From assembly GCF_015711605.1 (NCBI RefSeq), contig NZ_JABTEZ010000003.1:62001-126000 (forward strand): a stretch of DNA of 64,000 bases. The letters are read 5' to 3'. The notes under the pieces were generated by a model. The model was not told the DNA's origin. It did no database searches and saw nothing but the letters and a program-made list of their open reading frames with translations. Shown here piece after piece: positions 53,682-63,395 of the stretch. The first letter of the stretch is position 1. Each line of letters starts with the position of its first letter. Source of the stretch: Planomonospora sp. ID67723. Its GTDB lineage: Bacteria > Actinomycetota > Actinomycetes > Streptosporangiales > Streptosporangiaceae. The position numbers were made by a program, and so were the translations under genes.

Positions 53682-54662
53682 ATGAACCTGGACTTCGACT
53701 TCGCCGCGGAGCAGCCGAAGCTGGTGCAGCTCCTGCTCGGCGTCGTCGCGTTCTGCGCGGTGGTCGCGCTCCTGCTGCTGCTGCTCGACCGCGCCCCGAT
53801 GCGGCAGCGGGCCCGGCTGCACGCGACCATCCTGCTCGCCCCGGCGCTCATCCTGCTCGCGATCGGCCTGATCGTGCCGGCGGTGCGCACCACCCTGCTC
53901 TCGTTCATGAACGGCGACGGCAGCCGGTGGGTGGGGCTGGACAACTACCTGTGGATGTTCACCCAGCCCGAAGCGGTGACGGTGCTCCGCAACACGCTCG
54001 TCTGGGTCGCGCTGGTCCCCATCCTGGTGACGTCGGTCGGCCTGCTCTACGCCGTCGTCGTCGACCGCACCCGCTTCGAGTCGATCGCCAAGTCGCTGGT
54101 CTTCCTCCCGATGGCCATCTCCTTCGTGGGCGCGGGCATCATCTGGAAGTTCGTCTACGCCTACCGCCCCGAGGGCAGTGACCAGATCGGCCTGCTCAAC
54201 CAGATCGTGGTGGCCCTCGGCGGCACCCCCCAGCAGTGGCTGCTGGAACCGCCGCTCAACACCCTGTTCCTCATCGTGGTGATGGTGTGGATCCAGGCGG
54301 GCTTCGCCACCGTGGTGCTCTCCGCCGCGATCAAGGGCATTCCCGCCGAGATCGTCGAGGCCGCCAGGCTCGACGGAGCCTCCCCGGTCCAGATGTTCTT
54401 CCAGGTGACGCTGCCGTGCATCCGCTCGGCGGTGGTCGTGGTCCTGGTCACCCAGTCGATCGGCACGCTCAAGCTCTTCGACATCGTCCGGACCATGACC
54501 GGCGGCCAGTTCGACACCAGCGTCATCGCCAACGAGATGTACAACCAGGCGTTCCGGTACGGCGAGACCGGCAAGGGCGCGGCGCTGGCCGTGTTCCTGT
54601 TCGTGCTGGTCACCCCGATTGTCGTCTACCAGATCCGTCAGCGCCGGGAGGCTGCCCGATGA
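53682..54662 (+). CDS. Sugar ABC transporter permease, AglF/MalF-like
   Basis: The protein has 326 residues and about eight helices: an extra N-terminal helix (LVQLLLGVVAFCAVVALLLLLLD), then LLAPALILLAIGLIVPAVRTTLLSFM and the core. The EAA loop is EIVEAARLDGASPVQMFFQVTLPCIRSAVVVV. It forms a heteromer with the next permease. Length and the N-terminal helix resemble AglF. No ATPase gene follows, so a shared MsiK-like ATPase is expected. Confidence 0.92.
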   Translation: MNLDFDFAAEQPKLVQLLLGVVAFCAVVALLLLLLDRAPMRQRARLHATILLAPALILLAIGLIVPAVRTTLLSFMNGDGSRWVGLDNYLWMFTQPEAVTVLRNTLVWVALVPILVTSVGLLYAVVVDRTRFESIAKSLVFLPMAISFVGAGIIWKFVYAYRPEGSDQIGLLNQIVVALGGTPQQWLLEPPLNTLFLIVVMVWIQAGFATVVLSAAIKGIPAEIVEAARLDGASPVQMFFQVTLPCIRSAVVVVLVTQSIGTLKLFDIVRTMTGGQFDTSVIANEMYNQAFRYGETGKGAALAVFLFVLVTPIVVYQIRQRREAAR

Positions 54663-55615
54663 CGACCGTTTCAAGCACCGTCGCGGCGGTACGGCCCGGG
54701 GAGGAGAGCGCCGCCGGGCGCGTCAGGAAGCGGCTGACGAGCAGGACGGCCAGCCTGGCGGCGATCGTCATCGCGGTCCTGTGGACCACGCCGACCTTCG
54801 GCCTGTTCCTGTCGTCGCTGCGGCCCGAGGACCAGATCAAGAGCACCGGCTGGTGGACGTTCTTCTCGGATCCGCAGATCACCCTGGAGAACTACCAGGA
54901 GGTGCTGTTCGGCACCTCCTCGTCGTCGGGGCAGATGGCCAGCTTCCTGGTCAACTCGCTCGTCATCACGATCCCGTCGGTGCTCTTCCCGCTGGCCTTC
55001 GCCGCCTTCGCGGCGTACGCGCTGGCCTGGGTGCCGTTCCGCGGGCGCAACTGGGTCTACATCGGCATCTTCGCGCTCCAGGTCGTGCCGCTGCAGATGT
55101 CGCTGGTCCCGCTGCTGTCGTTCTTCTCCGAGGGGGTCTCGGTCTTCGGGACGCAGATCCTGCCCGCCTGGAACCTGGAGGGACCCGCCCGCTTCGCGCA
55201 GGTGTGGTTCGCGCACACCTGCTTCGCGCTGCCGCTCGGCGTCTTCCTGCTGCACAACTTCATGTCGGAGCTGCCGGGCGAGCTGATGGAGGCGGCCCGG
55301 GTGGACGGCGCCACCCACGGCGTGGTCTTCCGCCGGCTGGTCCTGCCGCTGGTCGCGCCCGCGCTGGCCACCTTCGGCATCTTCCAGTTCCTGTGGGTCT
55401 GGAACGACCTGCTGGTGGCACTGATCTTCGCCGGCGGCACCGCGGACAGTGCCCCGATGACCGTACGGCTGGCGCAGATGGCCGGCACCCGCGGCAACGA
55501 GTGGCAGCGCCTGACCGCCGGGGCGTTCGTCTCGCTGGTCATCCCGCTGGTCGTCTTCCTGTCGATGCAGCGGTACTTCGTCCGCGGCCTGCTGGCGGGC
55601 AGCGTGAAGGGATGA
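54659..55615 (+). CDS. Sugar ABC transporter permease, AglG/MalG-like
   Basis: The protein has 318 residues and six helices. The EAA loop is ELMEAARVDGATHGVVFRRLVLPLVAPALATFGIFQFLWVWNDLL. ENYQEVLFGTSSSSGQMASFLVNSLVITIPSVLFPL is the usual MalG-like outside segment. ATGA overlap with the preceding permease shows coupling. It completes the two-permease core; the ATPase is not in the window. Confidence 0.93.
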   Translation: MTTVSSTVAAVRPGEESAAGRVRKRLTSRTASLAAIVIAVLWTTPTFGLFLSSLRPEDQIKSTGWWTFFSDPQITLENYQEVLFGTSSSSGQMASFLVNSLVITIPSVLFPLAFAAFAAYALAWVPFRGRNWVYIGIFALQVVPLQMSLVPLLSFFSEGVSVFGTQILPAWNLEGPARFAQVWFAHTCFALPLGVFLLHNFMSELPGELMEAARVDGATHGVVFRRLVLPLVAPALATFGIFQFLWVWNDLLVALIFAGGTADSAPMTVRLAQMAGTRGNEWQRLTAGAFVSLVIPLVVFLSMQRYFVRGLLAGSVKG

Positions 55616-55754
55616 TCGTCCGGACCTCGCGCACGAGACGTGGGGCGAGCCCGGCGCCGCCCGCCCCGCATCCCGCCCGCTGCGCCGACCGGGCGTCGGA
55701 AGAGGTAAGGATGGGTTATGGTCGTGCCAACTTAGGTTTACGGAGGAAGCCGGG

Positions 55755-56750
55755 ATGAAGCGCCCCACCCTGGAGGCGGTCGCCGCCCGCGCGGGGGTCT
55801 CCCGGGCCACCGTCTCCCGGGTGGTCAACGGCCAGCCGACCGTCGCCCCGGGAATCCGCGACGTGGTGATGCGGGCCGTGGAGGAGCTCGGCTACGTCCC
55901 CAACGCCGCGGCGCGCACCCTGGTCAACCAGCGCACCGACTCCATCGCCCTGGTCGTCTCCGAGCTGCCCACCCGGGTCTTCTCCGACGACCCGATGTTC
56001 TCCACGGTGATCAGGTCCGCCAGCGCCGAGCTGGAGGCGGCCGACAAGCAGGTGGTCCTGATGTTGTCCGGCTCGGCCCGCAGCCATGCCCGCGTGGAGC
56101 GCTACATCGCCGGCGGTCACGTGGACGGGGTCATGCTCATCTCGATGCACGGCGCCGACCCGCTGCCCGCCGCGATCACCCGCATGCGCGTCCCGGCCGT
56201 CTCCTACGGCAGGCCCGCGGTGCCCGTGGAGCTGCCGTACGTCGACAACGACAACGTGGGCGGGGCCGCCGCGGCCGTGCGCCACCTGATCGGGATCGGC
56301 CGCCGCCGGATCGCCACCATCGCCGGCCCCCAGGACATGATCGGCGGTCAGGACCGGCTGACCGGCTACCGCGAGGTCATGCACGGCTCCGACCACCGCT
56401 CGATCGTCGCGGTCGGCGACTTCACCCGCGAGTCCGGGGCCGTGGCGATGCGCCAGCTCCTGAGGGACGACCCGCAGCTCGACGCGGTCTTCGTCGCCAA
56501 CGACCTGATGGCGATCGGCGCGCTGCAGGCGCTGCGCCAGGCGGGCCGCCGGGTGCCGGACGACGTGGCGGTGGTGGGCTTCGACGACATCGAGGCGGCC
56601 CGCTACACCGAGCCGCCGCTGACCACGGTCCGCCAGCCCGTCGTCGAGCAGGCCGCCGCCATGGTCCGCCTCCTGCTCGGCCTGTCGTCCGGAGGCTCCA
56701 AGGACCCGGTCATCCTCCCCACCGACCTGGTCGTCCGCGACTCCGCCTGA
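55755..56750 (+). CDS. LacI-family repressor of the beta-glucan locus
   Basis: The protein has 331 residues. The LacI HTH is TLEAVAARAGVSRATVSRVVNGQPTVAPGIRDVVMRAVEELGYVPN. The sugar-binding domain follows (SIALVVSELPT, VDGVMLISMHGAD, VDNDNVGGAAAAVRHLIGIGRRRIATIAGPQ, DAVFVANDLMAIGALQALRQAG, VAVVGFDDIEAARYTEPPLTTVRQP). CebR- and BglR-type regulators of this family bind GAGCGCTC-cored palindromes and release them on binding a glucan oligosaccharide. The four operators in the locus fit. It probably has its own promoter (TATGGT near 55717 or TAGGTT near 55733), with no operator seen there. Confidence 0.94.
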   Translation: MKRPTLEAVAARAGVSRATVSRVVNGQPTVAPGIRDVVMRAVEELGYVPNAAARTLVNQRTDSIALVVSELPTRVFSDDPMFSTVIRSASAELEAADKQVVLMLSGSARSHARVERYIAGGHVDGVMLISMHGADPLPAAITRMRVPAVSYGRPAVPVELPYVDNDNVGGAAAAVRHLIGIGRRRIATIAGPQDMIGGQDRLTGYREVMHGSDHRSIVAVGDFTRESGAVAMRQLLRDDPQLDAVFVANDLMAIGALQALRQAGRRVPDDVAVVGFDDIEAARYTEPPLTTVRQPVVEQAAAMVRLLLGLSSGGSKDPVILPTDLVVRDSA

Positions 56751-56794
56751 CACGCGCCGGAAGCAGGGGCTCCGAATGCGGCCGGGAGCGTGTC

Positions 56795-57202
56795 CTACCC
56801 GCGGGAGGAGATCTGCTGCACGGCCCAGGCGTTGCCGTCCGGGTCGCTGAAGAAGACGAACCCGACGTTGTCCAGGGGGTCGGGCGTGGGGGTCGGGCTC
56901 TTGCCCAGGACCTGGACCTCGCCGACCTCCACGCCGCGCTCGACGAGCTGGGCGCGGGCCTTGCGGATGTCGGGGACCACCAGCTGCAGGCCGCGGAGCG
57001 AGCCCGGCGGCATGTCCGGGACGGCGCCCTTCCCGATGACGATCGAGCAGCCCGACCCGGGAGGGGTGAGCTGGACGATGCGGGTGTTCTCGTCGATCGT
57101 GGTGTCGTGGTCGACGGCGAAGCCGAGCTGCCGGGAGTAGAAGTCCTTGGCCCGGTCCACGTCCGAGACGGGGACGATCACCACTTCCAGGGTCCAGTTC
57201 AT
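56795..57202 (-). CDS. VOC-family (glyoxalase/dioxygenase-fold) protein
   Basis: The protein has 135 residues. Two beta-alpha-beta-beta-beta modules are visible: LEVVIVPVSDVDRAKDFYSRQLGFAVDHDTTIDENTRIVQLTPPGSGCSIVIG and LRGLQLVVPDIRKARAQLVERGVEVGEVQV...DNVGFVFFSDPDGNAWAVQQ. Potential metal ligands include Glu and Asp in these strands. The substrate is unknown. The start at 57202 was chosen because NWTLEVV begins the fold and AAGGGGAAG stands before it. Confidence 0.9.
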   Translation of the reverse strand: MNWTLEVVIVPVSDVDRAKDFYSRQLGFAVDHDTTIDENTRIVQLTPPGSGCSIVIGKGAVPDMPPGSLRGLQLVVPDIRKARAQLVERGVEVGEVQVLGKSPTPTPDPLDNVGFVFFSDPDGNAWAVQQISSRG

Positions 57203-57405
57203 ACCGCTTCCCCTTCCCGCTCCGGTGGAGGTGATCATAGTCCTCACGGGACGGCTCGGGGAGGTGTCGCTCACGGGAGCGGTCGCCGGTGGCGTCCCGG
57301 TTCTCCGGCGGCGACGAGGCGGCCGTCCGGCCGGCCCGGCGGTGGACGGACGCCGCCGGTGCTCCGCGCCCCTGAGAGCACCGGCGGGCGCCGCGTCCGC
57401 GCGTC

Positions 57406-57840
57406 TTACCTGATCATTCCGGAGACGAGGTTGCGCAGCTCGAGGTGACCGGCCTTGAGCTCGGCCACGTCACCCTCGACCCGCTTCATGGAGAGCTCGA
57501 GGTTCCCGACGGAGCGCTTCACCGTGATGATCTCCTCCCGGAGCTCGGAGTGCCCGGCGCGCATCTCGGCGCGGAGCTCGTCCTGCCCTCTGCGGAGCTC
57601 GTCGGTCGTCGTGCGGAGCTCCTCGACGGTCGTACGGAGCTCGGACTGTCCGTTCCTCAGCTCCTCCTGTCCTCTGCGCAGTTCCTCGGTCGTCGTGTGG
57701 AGCTGCTCTGTGAGGGTCCGGAGGTCGCCGAGGACGGCGAGGGTGGCCGTGGACACGTCTCGCTGCATGAGCTGGTCGGCCCGGAGCGAGGCGATGTCGC
57801 TCTCCATCGTGTGCACGCGGTAGTTCAGCTTGGTCTTCAC
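57406..57840 (-). CDS. Coiled-coil protein with tandem repeats
   Basis: The protein has 144 residues, nearly all predicted helix. After KTKLNYRVHTMESDIASLRADQLMQRD comes a run of seven-residue units: EELRRGQ, EELRNGQ, SELRTTV, EELRTTT, DELRRGQ, DELRAEM, SELREEI. Glu and Leu repeat at regular heptad places, so it should form a two- or three-stranded coiled coil. It ends AELKAGHLELRNLVSGMIR. The function is unknown. GTG 57840 has AAGGA upstream. Confidence 0.75.
   Translation of the reverse strand: MKTKLNYRVHTMESDIASLRADQLMQRDVSTATLAVLGDLRTLTEQLHTTTEELRRGQEELRNGQSELRTTVEELRTTTDELRRGQDELRAEMRAGHSELREEIITVKRSVGNLELSMKRVEGDVAELKAGHLELRNLVSGMIR
57560..57700 (-). repeat. 21-bp tandem repeats in the coiled-coil gene
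   Basis: Units beginning CGGAGCTC recur about every 21 bases (three imperfect copies between 57595 and 57655 and weaker ones around), matching the heptads of the protein. Confidence 0.6.
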
Positions 57841-57967
57841 CGATTGTCCTTGCCATCGTCGTATACGGGGGCACCGACGGCGTTGGAGGGAGCGCCTGAG
57901 CGGTGAGGCAAGACTACGCACGGCTCACTGTTGATCGCTACGTGTGATTTCGGCTGGGATGGTGAAA

Positions 57968-58004
57968 GCCGTACCGGGTGGAAGAAAAGCTCACCCGGTA
58001 CGGC
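57968..58004 (-). terminator. 13-bp hairpin after the stress-protein gene
   Basis: GCCGTACCGGGTG and CACCCGGTACGGC form a perfect stem with an 11-base A-rich loop, 17 bases beyond the stop. Confidence 0.8.
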
Positions 58005-58020
58005 CGCGACGGGGACGCGA

Positions 58021-58635
58021 TCAGGAATCGGGCCGCTGCCGGGCGGTGACAGACGAGGCGGTCTGCGGGTCCGCCGGCGGGGTGGCGGGGCGGCCGGCGG
58101 CGGGGTCGTACGGCCCGGCGGACGGCGGGGCCTCGACGACCACGGTGTCGGCCTGGACGGGGGCGCCCTCCATGACCGCGCGGGCGTGGTCGAAGTGGGA
58201 GGCGGCGACCAGCACGTCGTAGCGGCCGGCGACGATCGCGCTGCGCGAGGCGAAGTCACGCTTGCCGCCGGTGAAGAAGTGGTTGATGAACCCGAACGCG
58301 GCGCCCATCACCGCGCCCCACAGCCCCGCCCAGAGCACGAGCATGAAGAACGAGAGCGTGGTGGAGGTGAACAGCCCGAGGAACATCCCGACCACCAGGC
58401 CGAAGACCAGGCCGCTTCCGGCGCCGGTGAGCGCGGCCCGGCCGTTGGTCATCCTGCCGGTGACCGTCTCCTCCAGCCGGAGGTCGCTGCCGACGATCGC
58501 CAGGTTCTCGACCGGGAAGCCCGCGTCCGAGAGGGTGTCCACGGTCCGCTGCGCGGCCAGGTAGTTGTCGTATCCGACCAGGGTCCTGCGGTCGACGACG
58601 ACCGGGGTGTCCATACCGACGGATAGCTGGTTCAT
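58021..58635 (-). CDS. General stress protein, YflT-like
   Basis: The protein has 204 residues. The N-terminal part RTLVGYDNYLAAQRTVDTLSDAGFPVENLAIVGSDLRLEETVTGRMTN matches the heat/general-stress YflT (GspM-like) domain. A double membrane hairpin follows (GAGSGLVFGLVVGMFLGLF, STTLSFFMLVLWAGLWGAVMGAAFGFINHF), then GRYDVLVAASHFDHARAVMEGAPVQADTVVVE. The C-terminal 40 residues are Pro/Ala-rich and disordered. It is probably induced by a stress sigma factor; no promoter for one was recognised. Confidence 0.88.
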   Translation of the reverse strand: MNQLSVGMDTPVVVDRRTLVGYDNYLAAQRTVDTLSDAGFPVENLAIVGSDLRLEETVTGRMTNGRAALTGAGSGLVFGLVVGMFLGLFTSTTLSFFMLVLWAGLWGAVMGAAFGFINHFFTGGKRDFASRSAIVAGRYDVLVAASHFDHARAVMEGAPVQADTVVVEAPPSAGPYDPAAGRPATPPADPQTASSVTARQRPDS

Positions 58636-58680
58636 GTCGTTTCGCCCTTCCGAGTGGGGGTGCTCGAAAACAGGGGGCTA

Positions 58681-58712
58681 CCCGGGGCGCGCACGAGGAT
58701 GCGCACCCCGGG
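58681..58712 (-). terminator. Hairpin after guaB1
   Basis: CCCGGGG pairs with CCCCGGG and GCGC with GCGC, with one mismatch, over an eight-base loop, 12 bases beyond the stop. Confidence 0.65.
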
Positions 58713-58724
58713 GACGGGATTTCG

Positions 58725-60170
<1,446 letters not shown>

Positions 60171-60172
60171 CT

Positions 60173-60178
60173 ACCTTA
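60173..60178 (-). promoter_or_regulatory. -10 box of the leaderless guaB1 start
   Basis: TAAGGT on the minus strand ends eight bases before GTG 60164. Confidence 0.4.
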
Positions 60179-60298
60179 TGCGGTGAACGGTTGCGGGTGT
60201 TCATTCCCCGGTTTCGTCCCTGCCAAGAGGATCGCCCGCACATGCTGCGGATAAGATCCCATTCGCGTGTTTTATCGGGGTGGGTCAGAGGAGGCGCT

Positions 60299-60766
60299 GT
60301 GATCGTTGTTGAACGGCAGGAGACGCTCGTGGTGGGCCATGCCGTACGGACCTCCAACGCCGACGAGATGGACCCGTCACGGGCGAGGCTGCCCGCGCTC
60401 TGGCAGCGGGCGGGAGCCCCGGGCGCCTTCGCGCACGTGCCGGGGCGGGTCGACGAGAACCTCTACGCGGTCCTGACCGACTACGAGAGCGACCACCACG
60501 GCTCCTACACCCAGATCGTCGGGGTGGCGGTGCGGACCGCCGCCGCGCTGCCCGAGGGCATGGTCGCGGTGCGGGTGCCCGCCGTGCCGGCGCTGAAGCT
60601 GGAGGCCCGGGGCTCCATGCCCGGTGCTCTCATCGAGGCGTGGCAGCGTCTGTGGAAGCACACCGAATCGGGCGGCACCCCGCCCCGGGCCTTCAGCACC
60701 GACCTGGAGGTCCACCACCCGGAGGGCGTGGACCTCTACGTCGCCGTCTTCCCGCCGATGAGCTGA
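60299..60766 (+). CDS. Cass2/GyrI-like effector-binding domain protein
   Basis: The protein has 155 residues. The whole protein is one GyrI-like/AraC effector-binding domain: VERQETLVVGHAVRTSN, VDENLYAVLTDYESDHHGSYTQIVGVAVRTAAALPEGMVAVRVPAVPALKLEARGSMPGALIEAWQRLWKH and FSTDLEVHHPEGVDLYVAVFPPM. Free-standing members (Cass2, SbmC) bind amphipathic cations or drugs. No HTH is present. AGAGGAGG stands five bases before the GTG. It is divergent from guaB1 without a clear shared role. Confidence 0.88.
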   Translation: MIVVERQETLVVGHAVRTSNADEMDPSRARLPALWQRAGAPGAFAHVPGRVDENLYAVLTDYESDHHGSYTQIVGVAVRTAAALPEGMVAVRVPAVPALKLEARGSMPGALIEAWQRLWKHTESGGTPPRAFSTDLEVHHPEGVDLYVAVFPPMS

Positions 60767-60823
60767 CCGGCCGCCGGGCCTCCCCGGGTGCGGCGACGCC
60801 TCCCGGGCCGTCTCGCCTGCCGG

Positions 60824-60847
60824 GCCGTCCTGCCCCGGCGGGACGGC
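60824..60847. terminator. Hairpin between convergent genes
   Basis: GCCGTCC and GGACGGC form a seven-base stem that can extend with one mismatch. It lies between the effector-binding gene and the membrane-protein gene. Confidence 0.5.
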
Positions 60848-60860
60848 GTGCTCGCGGGCG

Positions 60861-61451
60861 TCACTCCTCGTCGTCGGGGAGCGGGTCGGGCAGCCGCCAG
60901 GTCGAGACGATCAGCGGGAGCACGAGGTGGGTCATCGCCAGCGCGACGATCAGCATGATGACCGCCCTTTCCGGCACCACGTAGTCGCCCTCGCCGCCCA
61001 CGCCCGCCACCACCGCCGTGACGAAGCAGGCGGCCAGCAGGCCCGTCGTGATGCGGTGGGCGATGGTGGTGGCGCGCAGCCGCTCGCCCACCTGCCGCTC
61101 GTCCAGATGGCGCTCGGTCAGTTCGACGAGGCCCCGGGTGGCGATGTTCATCAGTGTCACGGCCGGGAGGTAGATCACCATCATGACCGCCAGCAGGGTC
61201 AGGATGATCCAGTTGCCTCCGTCGTCGGGCTCGGCGGCCCAGGAGACGGCCGCGTTGATCCACTGGAGTGCCAGCGAGAACATCCCCGCCCCGGCGAGCC
61301 AGCGCCGCCGCTTCCGGGTGGCGTACCAGCCGGGCAGCATGTCCAGCTGCATGATGTCGGCCCGGCTCAGGTTCATCTGCCGGTACTCCGACCAGCTCAT
61401 CTTCTTGAGCTCCGCCCAGCGCACCTGCCGGGCGCCCTCGCGCTCGCTCAT
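60861..61451 (-). CDS. Membrane protein paired with an Xre regulator
   Basis: The protein has 196 residues. Four helices are visible: RRWLAGAGMFSLALQWINAAVSW, WIILTLLAVMMVIYLPAVTLM, ITTGLLAACFVTAVVAGV and RAVIMLIVALAMTHLVLPLIV. The N-terminal part is a soluble helix (EREGARQVRWAELKKMSWSEYRQMNLSRADIMQLDMLPGWY). The stop of the small Xre gene overlaps its start (ATGA), so the two are made together. The pair resembles the small HTH plus membrane-protein modules of Gram-positive bacteria. Function unknown. Confidence 0.82.
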   Translation of the reverse strand: MSEREGARQVRWAELKKMSWSEYRQMNLSRADIMQLDMLPGWYATRKRRRWLAGAGMFSLALQWINAAVSWAAEPDDGGNWIILTLLAVMMVIYLPAVTLMNIATRGLVELTERHLDERQVGERLRATTIAHRITTGLLAACFVTAVVAGVGGEGDYVVPERAVIMLIVALAMTHLVLPLIVSTWRLPDPLPDDEE

Positions 61452-61687
61452 CGCTTGACCTCGCTGCCCAGCCGGGGGAACGGTTTCAACGCGAACACCA
61501 CTTCCAAGGGAACCTCGAAATACTCGGCGATGCGCAGGGCGAGGTACAGGCTCGGGCTGTACTCGCCCCGCTCCAGGTAACCGATCGTCTGGTAGTGGAC
61601 CCCGAGCGCGGCCGCGAGCTCCTTGCGCGAGACGCCGCGCTCGGCCCTCAGCATCGGGATCCGGTTGTAGACCTCTTCCGCGCCCAT
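61448..61687 (-). CDS. Small Xre-family (Cro/CI HTH) regulator
   Basis: The protein has 79 residues, a compact HTH_3 protein: YNRIPMLRAERGVSRKELAAALGVHYQTIGYLERGEYSPSLYLALRIAEYFEVPLEVVFA, close to the YozG type. It is encoded in one transcript with the membrane protein, which may sequester it or sense for it (inference). GGGAG stands before the ATG. Confidence 0.92.
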   Translation of the reverse strand: MGAEEVYNRIPMLRAERGVSRKELAAALGVHYQTIGYLERGEYSPSLYLALRIAEYFEVPLEVVFALKPFPRLGSEVKR

Positions 61688-61712
61688 CGCAGCAGTCTCC
61701 CAGCCCGGGCGG

Positions 61713-62546
61713 TCACGAGCGCTGCGCGGCGAGCTGCCGCGCGGCGAGCCGCGAGCCGGACTCCCGACGGGTGACCCGGCGGATCAGCGGCGGCGCGAGC
61801 AGCATCCCGGCCACGGTCCAGGCCGCCAGCACGGCCGCGACGTACGGCAGGCGCCAGCTCCCGGCGATCTCGGCGGCGAGCATCGCGTCGGGCAGGAACG
61901 CCGCGCGCAGCCCGAGCCCCTGCCAGTAGAGCGGGAACGCCTGGGCGACCCACTGAAGGGCCTCGGGCATGATCGTCGCGGGGAAGAAGACGCCCGAGGT
62001 GAAGACCAGGGCCAGCATCGGCAGGGTCGCGATCCCCACGGCGTTCTTGCTCGGCAGCAGGGAGCCGATCGCCGCACCCAGCGGGATCGTCGCGACCGTG
62101 CCCAGAAGCAGCACCCAGACCAGGGTGAGCCAGTCATGGGGCAGGGGGGCGCCGCCCAGCAGGACACCGGTGGCGACGATCAGCACGCTCTGCACGGCGA
62201 TCTGGCACAGGGCGGTCGTCGCCCGGCCCGCCAGGTAGGCGAAGATGCCGCCGGGGATGGTGCGGAGCCGCAGCAGCGTGCCCTCCTCCCGGTCGGTGAC
62301 CAGCGCCATCGGGAAGGTCATCAGCGCGGTGCCGAAGACGGTGTAGGCCAGGAATCCCACCATCATGAACGTGATCCTGGAGACCCCCGTCTCCTCGATG
62401 GTGGAGTCGCCCATCCACAGGGTCAGGGCGGCGAAGACCCCGACCGTGCCGATGAGGGTGCCGATCAGCTCCTTGCGGGTCTTGAGCAGGTGCATGTGCT
62501 CGGTCCAGCCCCGCTTGATCCCGATGCGCAGCGCCTTGGCGTTCAC
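61713..62546 (-). CDS. ABC-2 type exporter permease
   Basis: The protein has 277 residues and six helices: ELIGTLIGTVGVFAALTLWM, ITFMMVGFLAYTVFGTALMTFPMALV, ATTALCQIAVQSVLIVATGVLLGG, LTLVWVLLLGTVATIPLGAAIGSLL, GIATLPMLALVFTSGVFFPATIM and YVAAVLAAWTVAGMLLAPPLI. The TDREEGTLLRLRTIPGGIFAYLAGR stretch is the conserved ABC-2 element. The GTG start overlaps the stop of the ATPase gene by four bases (GTGA). It should export a lipid, peptide or drug. Confidence 0.9.
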   Translation of the reverse strand: MNAKALRIGIKRGWTEHMHLLKTRKELIGTLIGTVGVFAALTLWMGDSTIEETGVSRITFMMVGFLAYTVFGTALMTFPMALVTDREEGTLLRLRTIPGGIFAYLAGRATTALCQIAVQSVLIVATGVLLGGAPLPHDWLTLVWVLLLGTVATIPLGAAIGSLLPSKNAVGIATLPMLALVFTSGVFFPATIMPEALQWVAQAFPLYWQGLGLRAAFLPDAMLAAEIAGSWRLPYVAAVLAAWTVAGMLLAPPLIRRVTRRESGSRLAARQLAAQRS

Positions 62547-63388
62547 GCGTTCCTCCCGACCAGTCCGAGATAGCTCTCCTCCAGGGACGGCCGCCGGATC
62601 TCCAGCCCCGGCACCGGCCCGTCGAACCTCCTGTGCAGCTCCCACGCCGTCTGTGAGGGGTTCGGTGTGGCCATGACCTGCTCGCGGCCGTCCTCCAGCC
62701 AGCGCACCTGCGACGGGGCCTGTACGGCCTGCGCCAGCTCGGCGGGGGTCCCGCAGACGGCGATCCGGCCCTCGGCCAGGATCGCCGTCCGGTGCGCCAG
62801 CTTCTCGGCCTCGACCAGGTCGTGCGTGGTGAGCAGCACCGTCATGCCGTCGTCGGCGGCCAGCTTGGCGAGCAGCCGGTGGAAGTCGTTGCGGGCCTCC
62901 GGGTCGAAGCCGGTCGTCGGCTCGTCCAGGAACAGCAGCTCGGGGCGGCCCACGATGCCCAGCGCGACGTCCAGGCGTCGGCGCTGCCCGCCGGACAGGC
63001 GGCCGACCTGCTGCCCGGCCTGCTCGGCCAGCCCGACGGCGGTCAGCAGCTCGTCGGGGTCGTGCGGGGCGTCGTAGAACTCGCTCAGGTGGACGATGAG
63101 CTCCCTCGTTCCCCATCGGGAGTGGTCCCGCCAGTTCTGGAGCACGATCCCGAGCTTGGCCCGCCATGCGTCGGTGGCCTTCTCGGGGTCCGTGCCGAGC
63201 ACGCTCACCTCGCCGGCCGACCGCTTCCGGAAGCCCTCCAGGATCTCGATCGTGGTCGTCTTGCCCGCCCCGTTGGGGCCGAGGAGGGTGAAGATCTCTC
63301 CCCGCCGGATCTCGAGGTCGACGCCTTGCAACACGTCGGCCGCGCCGTACGACATCCGCAGGCCGCGCACGCTCACCGCAGTACTCAT
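62543..63388 (-). CDS. ABC exporter ATP-binding protein
   Basis: The protein has 281 residues. Walker A is GPNGAGKTTTIEIL, the signature is LSGGQRRRLDVALG, and Walker B is LLFLDEPTTGFDPEARND, followed by VLLTTHDLVEAEKLAHR. The C-terminal part (VRWLEDGREQVMATPNPSQTAWELHRRFDGPVPGLEIRRPSLEESYLGLVG) is of the drug-export type. It is first gene of a two-gene exporter operon. The promoter is covered by a 20-base palindrome, so it is probably under a dimeric repressor encoded elsewhere. Confidence 0.94.
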   Translation of the reverse strand: MSTAVSVRGLRMSYGAADVLQGVDLEIRRGEIFTLLGPNGAGKTTTIEILEGFRKRSAGEVSVLGTDPEKATDAWRAKLGIVLQNWRDHSRWGTRELIVHLSEFYDAPHDPDELLTAVGLAEQAGQQVGRLSGGQRRRLDVALGIVGRPELLFLDEPTTGFDPEARNDFHRLLAKLAADDGMTVLLTTHDLVEAEKLAHRTAILAEGRIAVCGTPAELAQAVQAPSQVRWLEDGREQVMATPNPSQTAWELHRRFDGPVPGLEIRRPSLEESYLGLVGRNA

Positions 63389-63395
63389 GCTGACG

